Positions 16,665 through 23,975 of a stretch of DNA of 35,945 nucleotides are shown piece after piece. This stretch comes from [Clostridium] ultunense DSM 10521 (GTDB lineage: Bacteria > Bacillota > Clostridia > Tissierellales > Tepidimicrobiaceae): contig NZ_AZSU01000002.1 in NCBI RefSeq assembly GCF_000511955.1, forward strand, positions 60,406 through 96,350, written 5' to 3'. The notes beneath the pieces are model-generated. The model ran no database searches, had not been told where the DNA came from, and saw only the letters and a program-made list of their open reading frames with translations. Every line of letters begins with the position of its first letter. Within the stretch, counting starts at the first letter, position 1. The translations under genes were made by a program, and so were the position numbers.

Positions 16665-18074
16665 CTATAAAGATTGATATATAGATTTATATAGATTTTT
16701 TTCTTTTTTAGTTGAATTTAAAGCTTTTAACATATCTTGTTGCAAATAAGGTTTTCTAGCGCAAATTTCTCTTTTTAAATTTTCTTCATCTATTTTTAAT
16801 ATTTTACTATCTTTCATAACAAAATGTCCATTTATTAGTACATGTTTAACAGATAAAGAAGAATTAAAAATTATTTGGTTTAAAAGATAATTATCTAAAA
16901 TGTTCAATATACTATTTTTATTTACAACCACTAGGTCTGCTGAGTAATTAGCTTTAATTTCACCTAAAGGCCTATGGAATCCTAGTATGCGGTTACTATT
17001 TTTGGTGATCATATGGAATCCTTCCTTAACATTAATCCATTGACGGTAATCTTGTTCTTGAGATCTTTGAATAAGTAGGAAAAACCTAAGGATGTCCAGC
17101 ATATTATTGTTAGTACCACAGTTAACACCGTCAGAGCCCAATGCAATTGGAATATTACGTTTAAGGTATTCTTTTGATGGGAATATCCCACTTCCAAGAA
17201 AACAATTACTTGTAGGATTGGAAACAACAATTGCTTTTCTTTTTGCGATTAGGTTTAACTCATCCTCATTCATCCAGATACAATGGGCTAGAGAAGTACG
17301 GTTTCCAAGCAGGCCAAATTGTTCTAGTTTTAACACTGGAGAAATGGTTTGGTCTGCTGATATTTTTTGCCACCTGGTTTCTAATAAATGGCAATGGATG
17401 GGTAAATTGAATTTATATGATAGTTCATATGCAGCTTTTAACAGTTTATCATCTGCTCTCTGAGGAGAATTTACACCTACCATTACTTGTAAATTACCAT
17501 TGGGATTATGAAATTTTTCAATAAAATTCATATAATAATGAGTATATTCTTCTACTGTAGGAAAGCTATTATCCTCTAGATTATTAGGGATAACTTCATC
17601 CATTTTATAGAGTACTTTATTATCAGGTATATTATGAAGCATTGGTGCAAGAGCCGATTTAAATCCAGTAGTTTCATAGGTTTTAGCCGCAGTATATGAT
17701 GTTGCAAGATGGGGTAGATGATCCACACAAGCAGTCACTCCAGCATGTAACATCTCGCAGATTCCTAAAGAAACCGATAGAGCCATTTCTGTTTCTGTCA
17801 AGATCTTTCCTAATGCAACTGTATCAACTGACCAGAGCTCCAAAGGTTCTCCAAAAGATGTACCCCTAAGTATATTAGTATAAGAATGGTAGTGGCTGTT
17901 AACCATTCCTGGCAAAACATAATCGCCATTTAAATCTATACATTCTTCATATGGAGTTGGAGTCAAATTTTCAGCTAATTCTATTATGATGCCATCATCA
18001 ATACGAATATCAGTCTTTTTAAAATCCATATCCGAGTTATTATCAACCAATACTTTTCCATTTTTTAAAAGCAT
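16665..18074 (-). CDS. Metal-dependent amidohydrolase, nucleoside/base deaminase type
   Basis: The protein has 469 residues and belongs to the SsnA/TrzN/MTA-SAH deaminase branch of the amidohydrolase superfamily. Metal and catalytic residues are in place: HYH at 61-63 after GMVNS, His227 in PIHCH, His264 in LAHC and Asp315 in ALGSDG. An N-terminal and C-terminal beta-sandwich half (LPGMVNSH; KHVLINGHFVMKD) is typical. Family members deaminate adenosine derivatives, guanine, cytosine or triazines. In this island a purine base or (5'-modified) adenosine is the likeliest substrate, but that is inference. It follows the FucI/AraA-like gene by 18 nt on the same strand, with AGAGGT before ATG 18074. 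Confidence 0.85.
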   Translation of the reverse strand: MLLKNGKVLVDNNSDMDFKKTDIRIDDGIIIELAENLTPTPYEECIDLNGDYVLPGMVNSHYHSYTNILRGTSFGEPLELWSVDTVALGKILTETEMALSVSLGICEMLHAGVTACVDHLPHLATSYTAAKTYETTGFKSALAPMLHNIPDNKVLYKMDEVIPNNLEDNSFPTVEEYTHYYMNFIEKFHNPNGNLQVMVGVNSPQRADDKLLKAAYELSYKFNLPIHCHLLETRWQKISADQTISPVLKLEQFGLLGNRTSLAHCIWMNEDELNLIAKRKAIVVSNPTSNCFLGSGIFPSKEYLKRNIPIALGSDGVNCGTNNNMLDILRFFLLIQRSQEQDYRQWINVKEGFHMITKNSNRILGFHRPLGEIKANYSADLVVVNKNSILNILDNYLLNQIIFNSSLSVKHVLINGHFVMKDSKILKIDEENLKREICARKPYLQQDMLKALNSTKKEKNLYKSIYQSL

Positions 18075-18092
18075 ATTGATACCTCTGGAAAA

Positions 18093-19280
18093 CTATAACA
18101 AATTGAAAAATTCTTCAATATGTCCTGAGTAATCACCTAGACATACCAAGTAATGGTTTCCAACTGGAGTTTTATAGAATTTATTAACTCCTTCATTACA
18201 GCGTAAGCTTATTTGAGTACGGCAAAGATCTTTTTCATGAAGACTTTCTAGAATTGTTGCACTTGAAACAAAATGACGGTTTAATGGACCAGTAGCTTTA
18301 AAAACAGTAGCAGAACCAGAAGGTATATTTCCTGAAATAGAAACTCCAATACCGGATTCAAAATGTGTATCTAATTTGTAGCTTATTGGCATATTTAACG
18401 GTAGTGTACAGTGGGCAAAAACAATCTCATTATTTTCTTTATTGATACGAGATGGATTGCACATAAATACTGGTTGGCCTGAAATTACACCTAAAATTGC
18501 CATGGAAATTAAAGAAGGTATATCTCCTTCACAACCGCTGTATACCCCTTGTTGGTTTAACAAAGCTAATCCAAGACAGCCAGTATTTTTAACAGATGAT
18601 AATAAGTCAAAGCAACGCACACTAAATCCATTCAGGTTGTATTTATCAACTAATCGGGAAAATGCACCATAGATTTCAAGAGCTTTTTCAATTTGCCCCT
18701 TATCGAAATTTTTTGCCATTAGCTCATGACAAGTTTTATCGTCTGGGTAGTTCCTTTTTGAAATTTCATCAATAAGTTCTTTCATCTCTATTTCAATAAT
18801 TTCAATACCTAGTTTTTCTTTTGGAATATTGTAATCAAAATCAGTTGAGATAAGCCAATCTGAAGGCTTGCCAATTAGTCCAAGTCGTAGTCCATTTAAT
18901 GCATTTTTTGCTTTAATAGCGGTTAAAATCTGTTCAATGCTAGTAGCAATTTCTTCTTTAACTCCATGAAGAAGGCGTCCTTTCATTTCTTTATTTGCAA
19001 GATATGTCATCATTTCCATAGAAGCAGATAAAGAGTTATCACTATCGCTGCTAACAATGATGATAGGCTCTTTCAAAGAATCTAGAGCGGTTTTAAACAT
19101 ACCTGCAGTTCCACCAGTTGCTACATACACGATAGAAAATGGCTCATTTTTAATTGCCTCAACAGTTCCGCTAGTAAATGAATGTCCAACTTTTTTTTCT
19201 ACACAACTAAACAAATCAGATGCCTTTTGCTCTAATGCTGGATTTTGATGTGAACTACTTTTCAAAAATAGATATTTCAA
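18093..19280 (-). CDS. FucI/AraA-fold isomerase-like protein of unknown function
   Basis: The protein has 395 residues. TTG 19280 is chosen because AGGAGTGG (19294-19287) ends 6 nt away. The C-terminal half resembles the L-fucose/L-arabinose isomerase superfamily. FSVRCFDLL is followed by CLGLALLNQQGVYSGCEGDI with Glu251 and Asp253 at the position of the metal ligands, and then GQPVFMCNPSRI and NEIVFAHCTLP with His290. The N-terminal half has Rossmann-like segments (IVYVATGGTAGM, IIIVSSDSD). It is clearly shorter than FucI (~590) or AraA (~500). No sugar kinase gene is present in the island, so a free-sugar isomerase role is uncertain. It is first gene of a leftward operon with the amidohydrolase. 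Confidence 0.65.
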   Translation of the reverse strand: MKYLFLKSSSHQNPALEQKASDLFSCVEKKVGHSFTSGTVEAIKNEPFSIVYVATGGTAGMFKTALDSLKEPIIIVSSDSDNSLSASMEMMTYLANKEMKGRLLHGVKEEIATSIEQILTAIKAKNALNGLRLGLIGKPSDWLISTDFDYNIPKEKLGIEIIEIEMKELIDEISKRNYPDDKTCHELMAKNFDKGQIEKALEIYGAFSRLVDKYNLNGFSVRCFDLLSSVKNTGCLGLALLNQQGVYSGCEGDIPSLISMAILGVISGQPVFMCNPSRINKENNEIVFAHCTLPLNMPISYKLDTHFESGIGVSISGNIPSGSATVFKATGPLNRHFVSSATILESLHEKDLCRTQISLRCNEGVNKFYKTPVGNHYLVCLGDYSGHIEEFFNLL

Positions 19281-19304
19281 GTATATCCACTCCTTCTTAA
19301 TTAT

Positions 19305-19318
19305 TTAAAACGTTTTCA
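19305..19318. promoter_or_regulatory. Candidate CcpA cre site
   Basis: TTAAAACGTTTTCA matches the cre consensus TGWAARCGYTWNCW at 13 of 14 positions (second base differs). It lies downstream of the leftward promoter and before the FucI/AraA-like gene, a roadblock position for carbon catabolite repression. Confidence 0.5.
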
Positions 19319-19343
19319 ACAACATAATACGACAGACGTCCTA
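19319..19343. promoter_or_regulatory. Candidate GntR operator of the leftward operon
   Basis: The + strand sequence ACATAATACG ACAGACGTCC closely resembles ACATAAGACG TTGGACGTCC at 20350-20369 in front of the rightward operon. The shared GACGTCC core (19335-19341) lies 9 nt past the leftward -10 box, at the expected start of transcription. Confidence 0.6.
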
Positions 19344-19349
19344 CCACTA

Positions 19350-19378
19350 TAAATACCATAGATTATAAGTCGTGTCAA
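19350..19378 (-). promoter_or_regulatory. Promoter of the leftward FucI-like/amidohydrolase operon
   Basis: On the minus strand TTGACA (19378-19373), 17 nt, TATTTA (19355-19350) preceded by TGG (extended -10). The GACGTCC operator candidate follows at once. Confidence 0.65.
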
Positions 19379-19421
19379 TAATAAAATTATAATTGTTCAA
19401 TAAGTTGTAATTAAGTTAAAA

Positions 19422-20147
19422 TTATTCAACATAACGTCTGATTAGATTGAACTCTAATTTTTCGGTTATGAAATAGCTATCAGAATAGAATACTGGAATA
19501 CCTCTTGATGAATAATGAATTTGTTGTAGTAGTAAGAGGGCCTTTGGTTCATCTAATTCTAGCTTTTCCATAAGGCGTTCGTTGCTGAGTACAGCATGTA
19601 TTGAGCAGTTTGAAAAAGAAATTGTATTATAGTTGCTAATAAAACTGAATAGAGAATCATCCTTCTTATTAGAATATTCCTCTAGCATTCCATCTTTATA
19701 AGGTATATAGTCTTCTACAAAAATGATAGGATTTAGATTTGCGGTTCTTACACGTTCTATATATAAAATTTTAATAGGTGTATCGCTGCCAAGTATTTTT
19801 GACATATTATCAGATGCCATGCGAACATCATAATAAGTACTCTTAGTACCTGGAACGTATCCATGATCTGTTATGATTTTAGTTGTACTGTCAAGTGTAG
19901 CAATGTTATATCTTATATTTTCCTTCCCATTGTAGCGTGTAACAAATGTACCAACTCCGTGACGAGAAATGATTAATCCTTCATTTTCCAATGCTTTTAG
20001 TGCTTCACGTACTGTATTACGGCTTACTCCAAGTTTAGAAGCTAATTTTTGTTCAGAAGGCAGTTTGCTCATGAAATCTAAATTGTTAATCATTTCTAAA
20101 ATAATTTCTTTCACCTGTGAGGACAAGGTTTTATTTATTATTTTCAT
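19422..20147 (-). CDS. GntR-family transcriptional regulator with UTRA domain (HutC subfamily)
   Basis: The protein has 241 residues. The N-terminal winged helix of GntR type is clear (LPSEQKLASKLGVSRNTVRE ALKALENEGLI, then RHGVGTFV). The C-terminal UTRA effector domain carries IERVRTANLNPIIFVEDYIP and GIPVFYSDSYF. HutC-type regulators bind a small sugar, phosphate or base derivative and release DNA. It lies beside both nucleoside-island promoters, so it probably controls them through the GACGTCC-containing sites. The inducer could be a pentose-1-phosphate or nucleoside, which is inference. Its own promoter lacks that site. Confidence 0.9.
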   Translation of the reverse strand: MKIINKTLSSQVKEIILEMINNLDFMSKLPSEQKLASKLGVSRNTVREALKALENEGLIISRHGVGTFVTRYNGKENIRYNIATLDSTTKIITDHGYVPGTKSTYYDVRMASDNMSKILGSDTPIKILYIERVRTANLNPIIFVEDYIPYKDGMLEEYSNKKDDSLFSFISNYNTISFSNCSIHAVLSNERLMEKLELDEPKALLLLQQIHYSSRGIPVFYSDSYFITEKLEFNLIRRYVE

Positions 20148-20183
20148 AAGAGTAAAACACTCCTTAATATTTTTAATACATTT

Positions 20184-20213
20184 AGTATAGTATAGTGTTT
20201 ATCAATTTGTCAA
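20184..20213 (-). promoter_or_regulatory. Promoter of the gntR gene
   Basis: Minus strand TTGACA (20213-20208), 18 nt, TATACT (20189-20184). An AAACACT/AGTGTTT inverted pair lies around it (near 20154 and 20193), but no GACGTCC core. Confidence 0.6.
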
Positions 20214-20313
20214 GGAAATGGAAATGGAATTAACATAGAAAGTAGAACATATAGGGATGTAAGTATCAGAAGTTAAAATTTTTTCAAATATTTATTTTAT
20301 CAAAATATTTCAA

Positions 20314-20342
20314 TTGACAGTACAAAATGCATATGATATTAT
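20314..20342 (+). promoter_or_regulatory. Promoter of the rightward nucleoside operon
   Basis: TTGACA (20314-20319), 17 nt, TATTAT (20337-20342), directly before the palindromic operator at 20360-20371. Confidence 0.8.
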
Positions 20343-20359
20343 ATTAACAACATAAGACG

Positions 20360-20371
20360 TTGGACGTCCAA
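20360..20371. promoter_or_regulatory. Candidate GntR operator of the nucleoside operon
   Basis: TTGGACGTCCAA is a perfect 12-bp palindrome about 11 nt after the predicted transcription start. Its GACGTCC core and the preceding ACATAA-ACG block recur at 19319-19341 on the leftward promoter. Confidence 0.65.
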
Positions 20372-20395
20372 TAAGAAGAAAAGGATGGTTTAATA

Positions 20396-21013
20396 ATGGA
20401 TTATACAGAAGTTAGAAAAGAGATAGTTAAGTTTTGTCATCTATTATACAAAAAGGGTTATACACAAGCTTCCGGAGGAAATGTAAGCTGCAGGGTTCCA
20501 GGTACAAATCTATTTGCAATTAAGAAAACAGCTGTGAATATGGCCCTAATGACGGAATCAGATGTAGTTATAGTCGATGGAAATGGACAAGTAGTATACG
20601 GAGATGGAAAACCTTCAAAGGAAATGGGCTTTCATTTGGGTGTTTTAAAATTACGTCCTGAAGTAAACGCTTTCATCCATTGTCATCCAAATTATTCAAT
20701 AGCTCTTGCAAATAATGATATAGAGTTGCCTTTTACAACTGTAACTTCAAGAAAAGTGGTAGGCTACGTGCCATTTATAGAATCTGCACCAGCAGGAAGT
20801 GATGTGTTAAAAGAATTAGTAATTAACGCGTTTAGAGAAAATCCTGAAAGTAAAGGTATTTTAATGAAGGAGCATGGTATTTGTGCAGTGGGGCGCTCTT
20901 TAGAAGAGGCCTTTAATATTACGGATTTAATTGAGCAGACTTCAAAGCAGGCATTTATTCAAGTACAGGTAGCTGCAAATAGAAAACTATTTAAAAAAAT
21001 ATTCAACATATAG
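20396..21013 (+). CDS. Class II aldolase (fuculose/ribulose-1-phosphate aldolase type)
   Basis: The protein has 205 residues and the FucA/AraD fold. SGGNVSCR binds phosphate. The zinc ligands are His95 and His97 in FIHCHPNYS and His160 in KEHGICAVG. Glu76 (SKEMGFH) is the likely catalytic acid/base. The enzyme class cleaves ketose-1-phosphates to DHAP and an aldehyde. Directly followed (14 nt) by an MtnA-like isomerase, it matches the two-gene core of the DHAP shunt known for 5'-methylthioadenosine and 5'-deoxyadenosine by-products. With nucleoside uptake genes behind it, ribulose-1-phosphate is also plausible. It is first gene of the operon, with AAGGATGG before ATG 20396. Confidence 0.85.
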   Translation: MDYTEVRKEIVKFCHLLYKKGYTQASGGNVSCRVPGTNLFAIKKTAVNMALMTESDVVIVDGNGQVVYGDGKPSKEMGFHLGVLKLRPEVNAFIHCHPNYSIALANNDIELPFTTVTSRKVVGYVPFIESAPAGSDVLKELVINAFRENPESKGILMKEHGICAVGRSLEEAFNITDLIEQTSKQAFIQVQVAANRKLFKKIFNI

Positions 21014-21027
21014 ATGGAGGAAAGAAA

Positions 21028-22086
21028 GTGAATAGATTATTAAAATTAACACAGCAATGGAAAGCAGATAATCTTCTTATGCCAATTTGGGTAGAGGAAA
21101 ATCATTTATGTATGATAGACCAAAGAAAGCTTCCCCACAAAACTGAAATATTGGAGATTACTCAGGTGGACCAATTGGCTAAAGGTATTAAAGATATGGC
21201 AATTAGGGGTTCTGGTGCTATTGGTATTGCAGGTGTTTATGGTATGCTTCTTGCTTCCAGAATTAGTGGAGGGAAAAAGGAAGATGTTATTTTGGCGGGT
21301 AAGAAGTTAAAATCAACCAGACCTACTGCAGTTAATTTATCAAAGACTGTAGATAATTTATCAAAGTTTGCTGAATCATGTTCTGAAGATAGATTTTATG
21401 AAGAGTTCATGGAAAAAGCTTGTGATGTTTTAGAGGAGCAGTTAAATTTTGAAAAAGAATTAGGAAGATATGGAGCAGAGATAATTAACGACGGAGATTC
21501 TATTCTAACACATTGCCATTCCGGTGCCTTAGCAGGTTCTGGATTTGGAGGGAGGGCTCTTTCTGTTATTCGAACAGCTTTCTTAGAAGGGAAAAACATC
21601 CATGTTTATTGCTGCGAGACAAGACCCTACCTACAAGGTGCTCGTATTACAGCATATGAACTAGAAAAGTTTGGCATTCCTCACACACTTATTACCGACG
21701 GAATGTCCGGTTATTTAATGCGCATTGGAAAAATTAACAAGGTAGTTGTTGGGTCTGATAGAGTGGCATCTAATGGAGATTTAATTAATAAAGTAGGTAC
21801 CTATATGCATGCATTAGCAGCAAAAGAAAATGGGATTCCATTTTATACAGCAACTTCTTCCCATACAATAGATTTTTCACTTGAACGAGGAATGGATATT
21901 GATGTAGAATATCGTCCAGAATATGAAGTAACACATTTAGACGGGAAACTTATAACTACAGAAAATACTAGAGCTTTATATCCAGCGTTTGATGTAACAC
22001 CAAATGAAATGATTAATGGTATAATCTCGGAAGAAGGCATTATTCGAGCACCATATTTGACTCAATTATTAAGATTAAAAAAATAA
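21028..22086 (+). CDS. mtnA: MtnA/DrdI-like sugar-1-phosphate isomerase
   Basis: The protein has 352 residues from GTG 21028 with GGAGGAAAG upstream. It belongs to the eIF2B-related aldose-1-phosphate isomerases. IRGSGAIGIAGVYGMLLA binds the phosphosugar, Cys163 (ILTHCHSGALAG) and Asp244 (VVGSDRVASNGD) are the catalytic pair, and NKVGTYMHALAAKENGIPFY is the conserved C-terminal block. Canonical MtnA has THCN/TGALAT; the HSG variant here may indicate a shifted substrate. Family reactions are methylthioribose-1-P to methylthioribulose-1-P, or 5-deoxyribose-1-P to its ketose. No mtnB/C/D/E genes of the full methionine salvage route are here. Confidence 0.87.
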   Translation: MNRLLKLTQQWKADNLLMPIWVEENHLCMIDQRKLPHKTEILEITQVDQLAKGIKDMAIRGSGAIGIAGVYGMLLASRISGGKKEDVILAGKKLKSTRPTAVNLSKTVDNLSKFAESCSEDRFYEEFMEKACDVLEEQLNFEKELGRYGAEIINDGDSILTHCHSGALAGSGFGGRALSVIRTAFLEGKNIHVYCCETRPYLQGARITAYELEKFGIPHTLITDGMSGYLMRIGKINKVVVGSDRVASNGDLINKVGTYMHALAAKENGIPFYTATSSHTIDFSLERGMDIDVEYRPEYEVTHLDGKLITTENTRALYPAFDVTPNEMINGIISEEGIIRAPYLTQLLRLKK

Positions 22087-22100
22087 AAGGAGGATAAAAA

Positions 22101-22814
22101 ATGACATTAAAAGCACCAACTCACCACATTAGTGCTAAACCAGGTGAATTTGCAGAAACAGTTCTAATGCCCGGAGATCCACTAAGGGCAAAAAGTATAG
22201 CTGAAAATTATCTAGAAAATGTAAGACAAATCAATAAAATTCGTTGTATGTATGCTTACACAGGGACTTACAAAGGAAAGCCAGTTTCTGTTATGGCACA
22301 TGGTATAGGAACTCCCAGCATGACAGTTCATGCATACGAATTATTTAAGTTGTACGACGTACAAAATATAATTCGTGTTGGAACAACTGGAGGAATTTCT
22401 CCTGAATTAAAAATAAGAGATGTTGTGATAGCTATGGGTGCATGTTATGATACAAACTATATCAACCAATACAATCTTAAGGGAACATTTTCTGCAATTC
22501 CATCCTTTTCCTTATTGAGGAAAGCGGTGGAGAGTGCGGAAAGTTTAGGTATAGAATATAAGGTAGGAAATATTTTAACTACTGATATTTTTTATCCAGA
22601 GGATAAAAATAGTCAATTAAAATGGAAGGATATGGGGGTTCTTTCTGTAGAAATGGAAACAGCAGCCTTATATATTGTAGCTGCTGCAGAAAAAAAGAAT
22701 GCTCTTAGTCTTCTTACTGTCTCAGACCATATTATAACCGGTGAAAAGACTACAGCAGAGGAGAGACAAAGTAGTTTTACAAATATGATTGAGGTAGCAT
22801 TGGAAATGTTATAA
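22101..22814 (+). CDS. deoD: Purine-nucleoside phosphorylase, DeoD type
   Basis: The protein has 237 residues, the hexameric DeoD/PNP-II length. The phosphate and ribose sites are visible (VLMPGDPLRAK, HGIGTPSMTVHAYEL, RVGTTGGI). VEMETAALY binds ribose, and the catalytic Asp is in LTVSDHIITGE. It converts purine nucleosides and phosphate to the base and pentose-1-phosphate in the cytoplasm. Placed right after the isomerase gene (14 nt), it would supply its substrate. A related enzyme acting on 5'-modified adenosines is possible. Confidence 0.92.
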   Translation: MTLKAPTHHISAKPGEFAETVLMPGDPLRAKSIAENYLENVRQINKIRCMYAYTGTYKGKPVSVMAHGIGTPSMTVHAYELFKLYDVQNIIRVGTTGGISPELKIRDVVIAMGACYDTNYINQYNLKGTFSAIPSFSLLRKAVESAESLGIEYKVGNILTTDIFYPEDKNSQLKWKDMGVLSVEMETAALYIVAAAEKKNALSLLTVSDHIITGEKTTAEERQSSFTNMIEVALEML

Positions 22815-22845
22815 TTATTAAATATATCATTAGGGGGAAAATAAT

Positions 22846-23934
22846 ATGAAAAAGCGAATTTTAAGTTTAACACTTGTTATTTGTTTGTTGATTTCTCTTT
22901 TAGTAGGATGTGGTCAGAAGGATTCGGATTCAGAGAGTGATACACCTTCAACAGGAAACGCAGCTGAAGATGGCGTTAAATTTGCAGTTCTTTTTGGAAC
23001 AGGCGGCTTAGGAGATAATGGATACAATGATGAAGTATATAAAGGTTGTGAAATGGCAGTAGAGCAACTTGATGCAAGTTTTGATTACTGCGAACCAAAA
23101 GATGTTGCTGAATTCGAAACCCAGCTTAGGTCTTATGCAGATTCTGGAGAGTACGATGTTATCATCGCAATAAGTACTGAACAAGTAGATGCATTAAAGA
23201 TGGTGGCAGAAGAATATCAAGATCAGAAATTCTGTATGTTAGATACAATTGTTGAAGGTTATGATAATATACACAGTATATCTGCAGCTTACCCAGACCA
23301 ACATTTTCTTTCAGGTATGTTAGCAGGATTAGCAACACAAGATGAAAGGTTTCCTCTGAGCAATCCAGAGAACGTACTTGGTTTCTGCATTGCGATGGAC
23401 ACCCCAACATCTAGAGGACAAGCAGCTGGTTTTATAGCAGGTGCAAAATATGTTAATCCAGATGTTGAAATACTTACAAATTATATAGGCGCATATAATG
23501 ACCCAGCAACTGCGAAGGAACTAGCGCTTATGATGTATGAAAGAGGTGCTGATATAGTCAGTGCTAACGCAGGTAGTTCTACTCAAGGGGTATTTTATGC
23601 GGCTGAAGAAAAAGACCGTTATGTAATAGGTACTTCTTTAGCTATGGCAGATCCAGATCATAGTTTATGTACATCTTTGAAAAAGGTTTGGTTATTTGTT
23701 GTGCAAGAAATAGAAAGTCTTCAAAATGGAACTTGGGAACCTGGTAATACAGTTATGGGAATTCCTGAGGGAGTATGCAATTATGATATAGAAGGACTTA
23801 ATGTTGAAATTCCTGAAGATATTGTAGCAATATTAGACGAGGCTAGAGAGCTTATAGCAAATGGAGATCTTGTATTACCTACTGATTTAGACCAAATAGA
23901 TGAGTGGGCTTCTCAAAACCAGTATAATAAATAG
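22846..23934 (+). CDS. BMP-family nucleoside-binding lipoprotein of an ABC importer
   Basis: The protein has 362 residues. A lipoprotein signal (MKKRILSLTLVICLLISLLVGC, Cys22) and Ser/Asp-rich linker precede a BMP/Med domain (pfam Bmp). VLFGTGGLGDNGYNDEVYKG is the family's opening, and STQGVFYAAEEKDRYVIGTS is the hinge region. BMP proteins (PnrA, BmpA, NupN) capture purine nucleosides for the ABC importer encoded next. It should be anchored on the outer face of the membrane. Confidence 0.92.
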   Translation: MKKRILSLTLVICLLISLLVGCGQKDSDSESDTPSTGNAAEDGVKFAVLFGTGGLGDNGYNDEVYKGCEMAVEQLDASFDYCEPKDVAEFETQLRSYADSGEYDVIIAISTEQVDALKMVAEEYQDQKFCMLDTIVEGYDNIHSISAAYPDQHFLSGMLAGLATQDERFPLSNPENVLGFCIAMDTPTSRGQAAGFIAGAKYVNPDVEILTNYIGAYNDPATAKELALMMYERGADIVSANAGSSTQGVFYAAEEKDRYVIGTSLAMADPDHSLCTSLKKVWLFVVQEIESLQNGTWEPGNTVMGIPEGVCNYDIEGLNVEIPEDIVAILDEARELIANGDLVLPTDLDQIDEWASQNQYNK

Positions 23935-23975
23935 AAATGTCTGAATGAAATGTTTTGATTTTGAGGTGATAAAAA

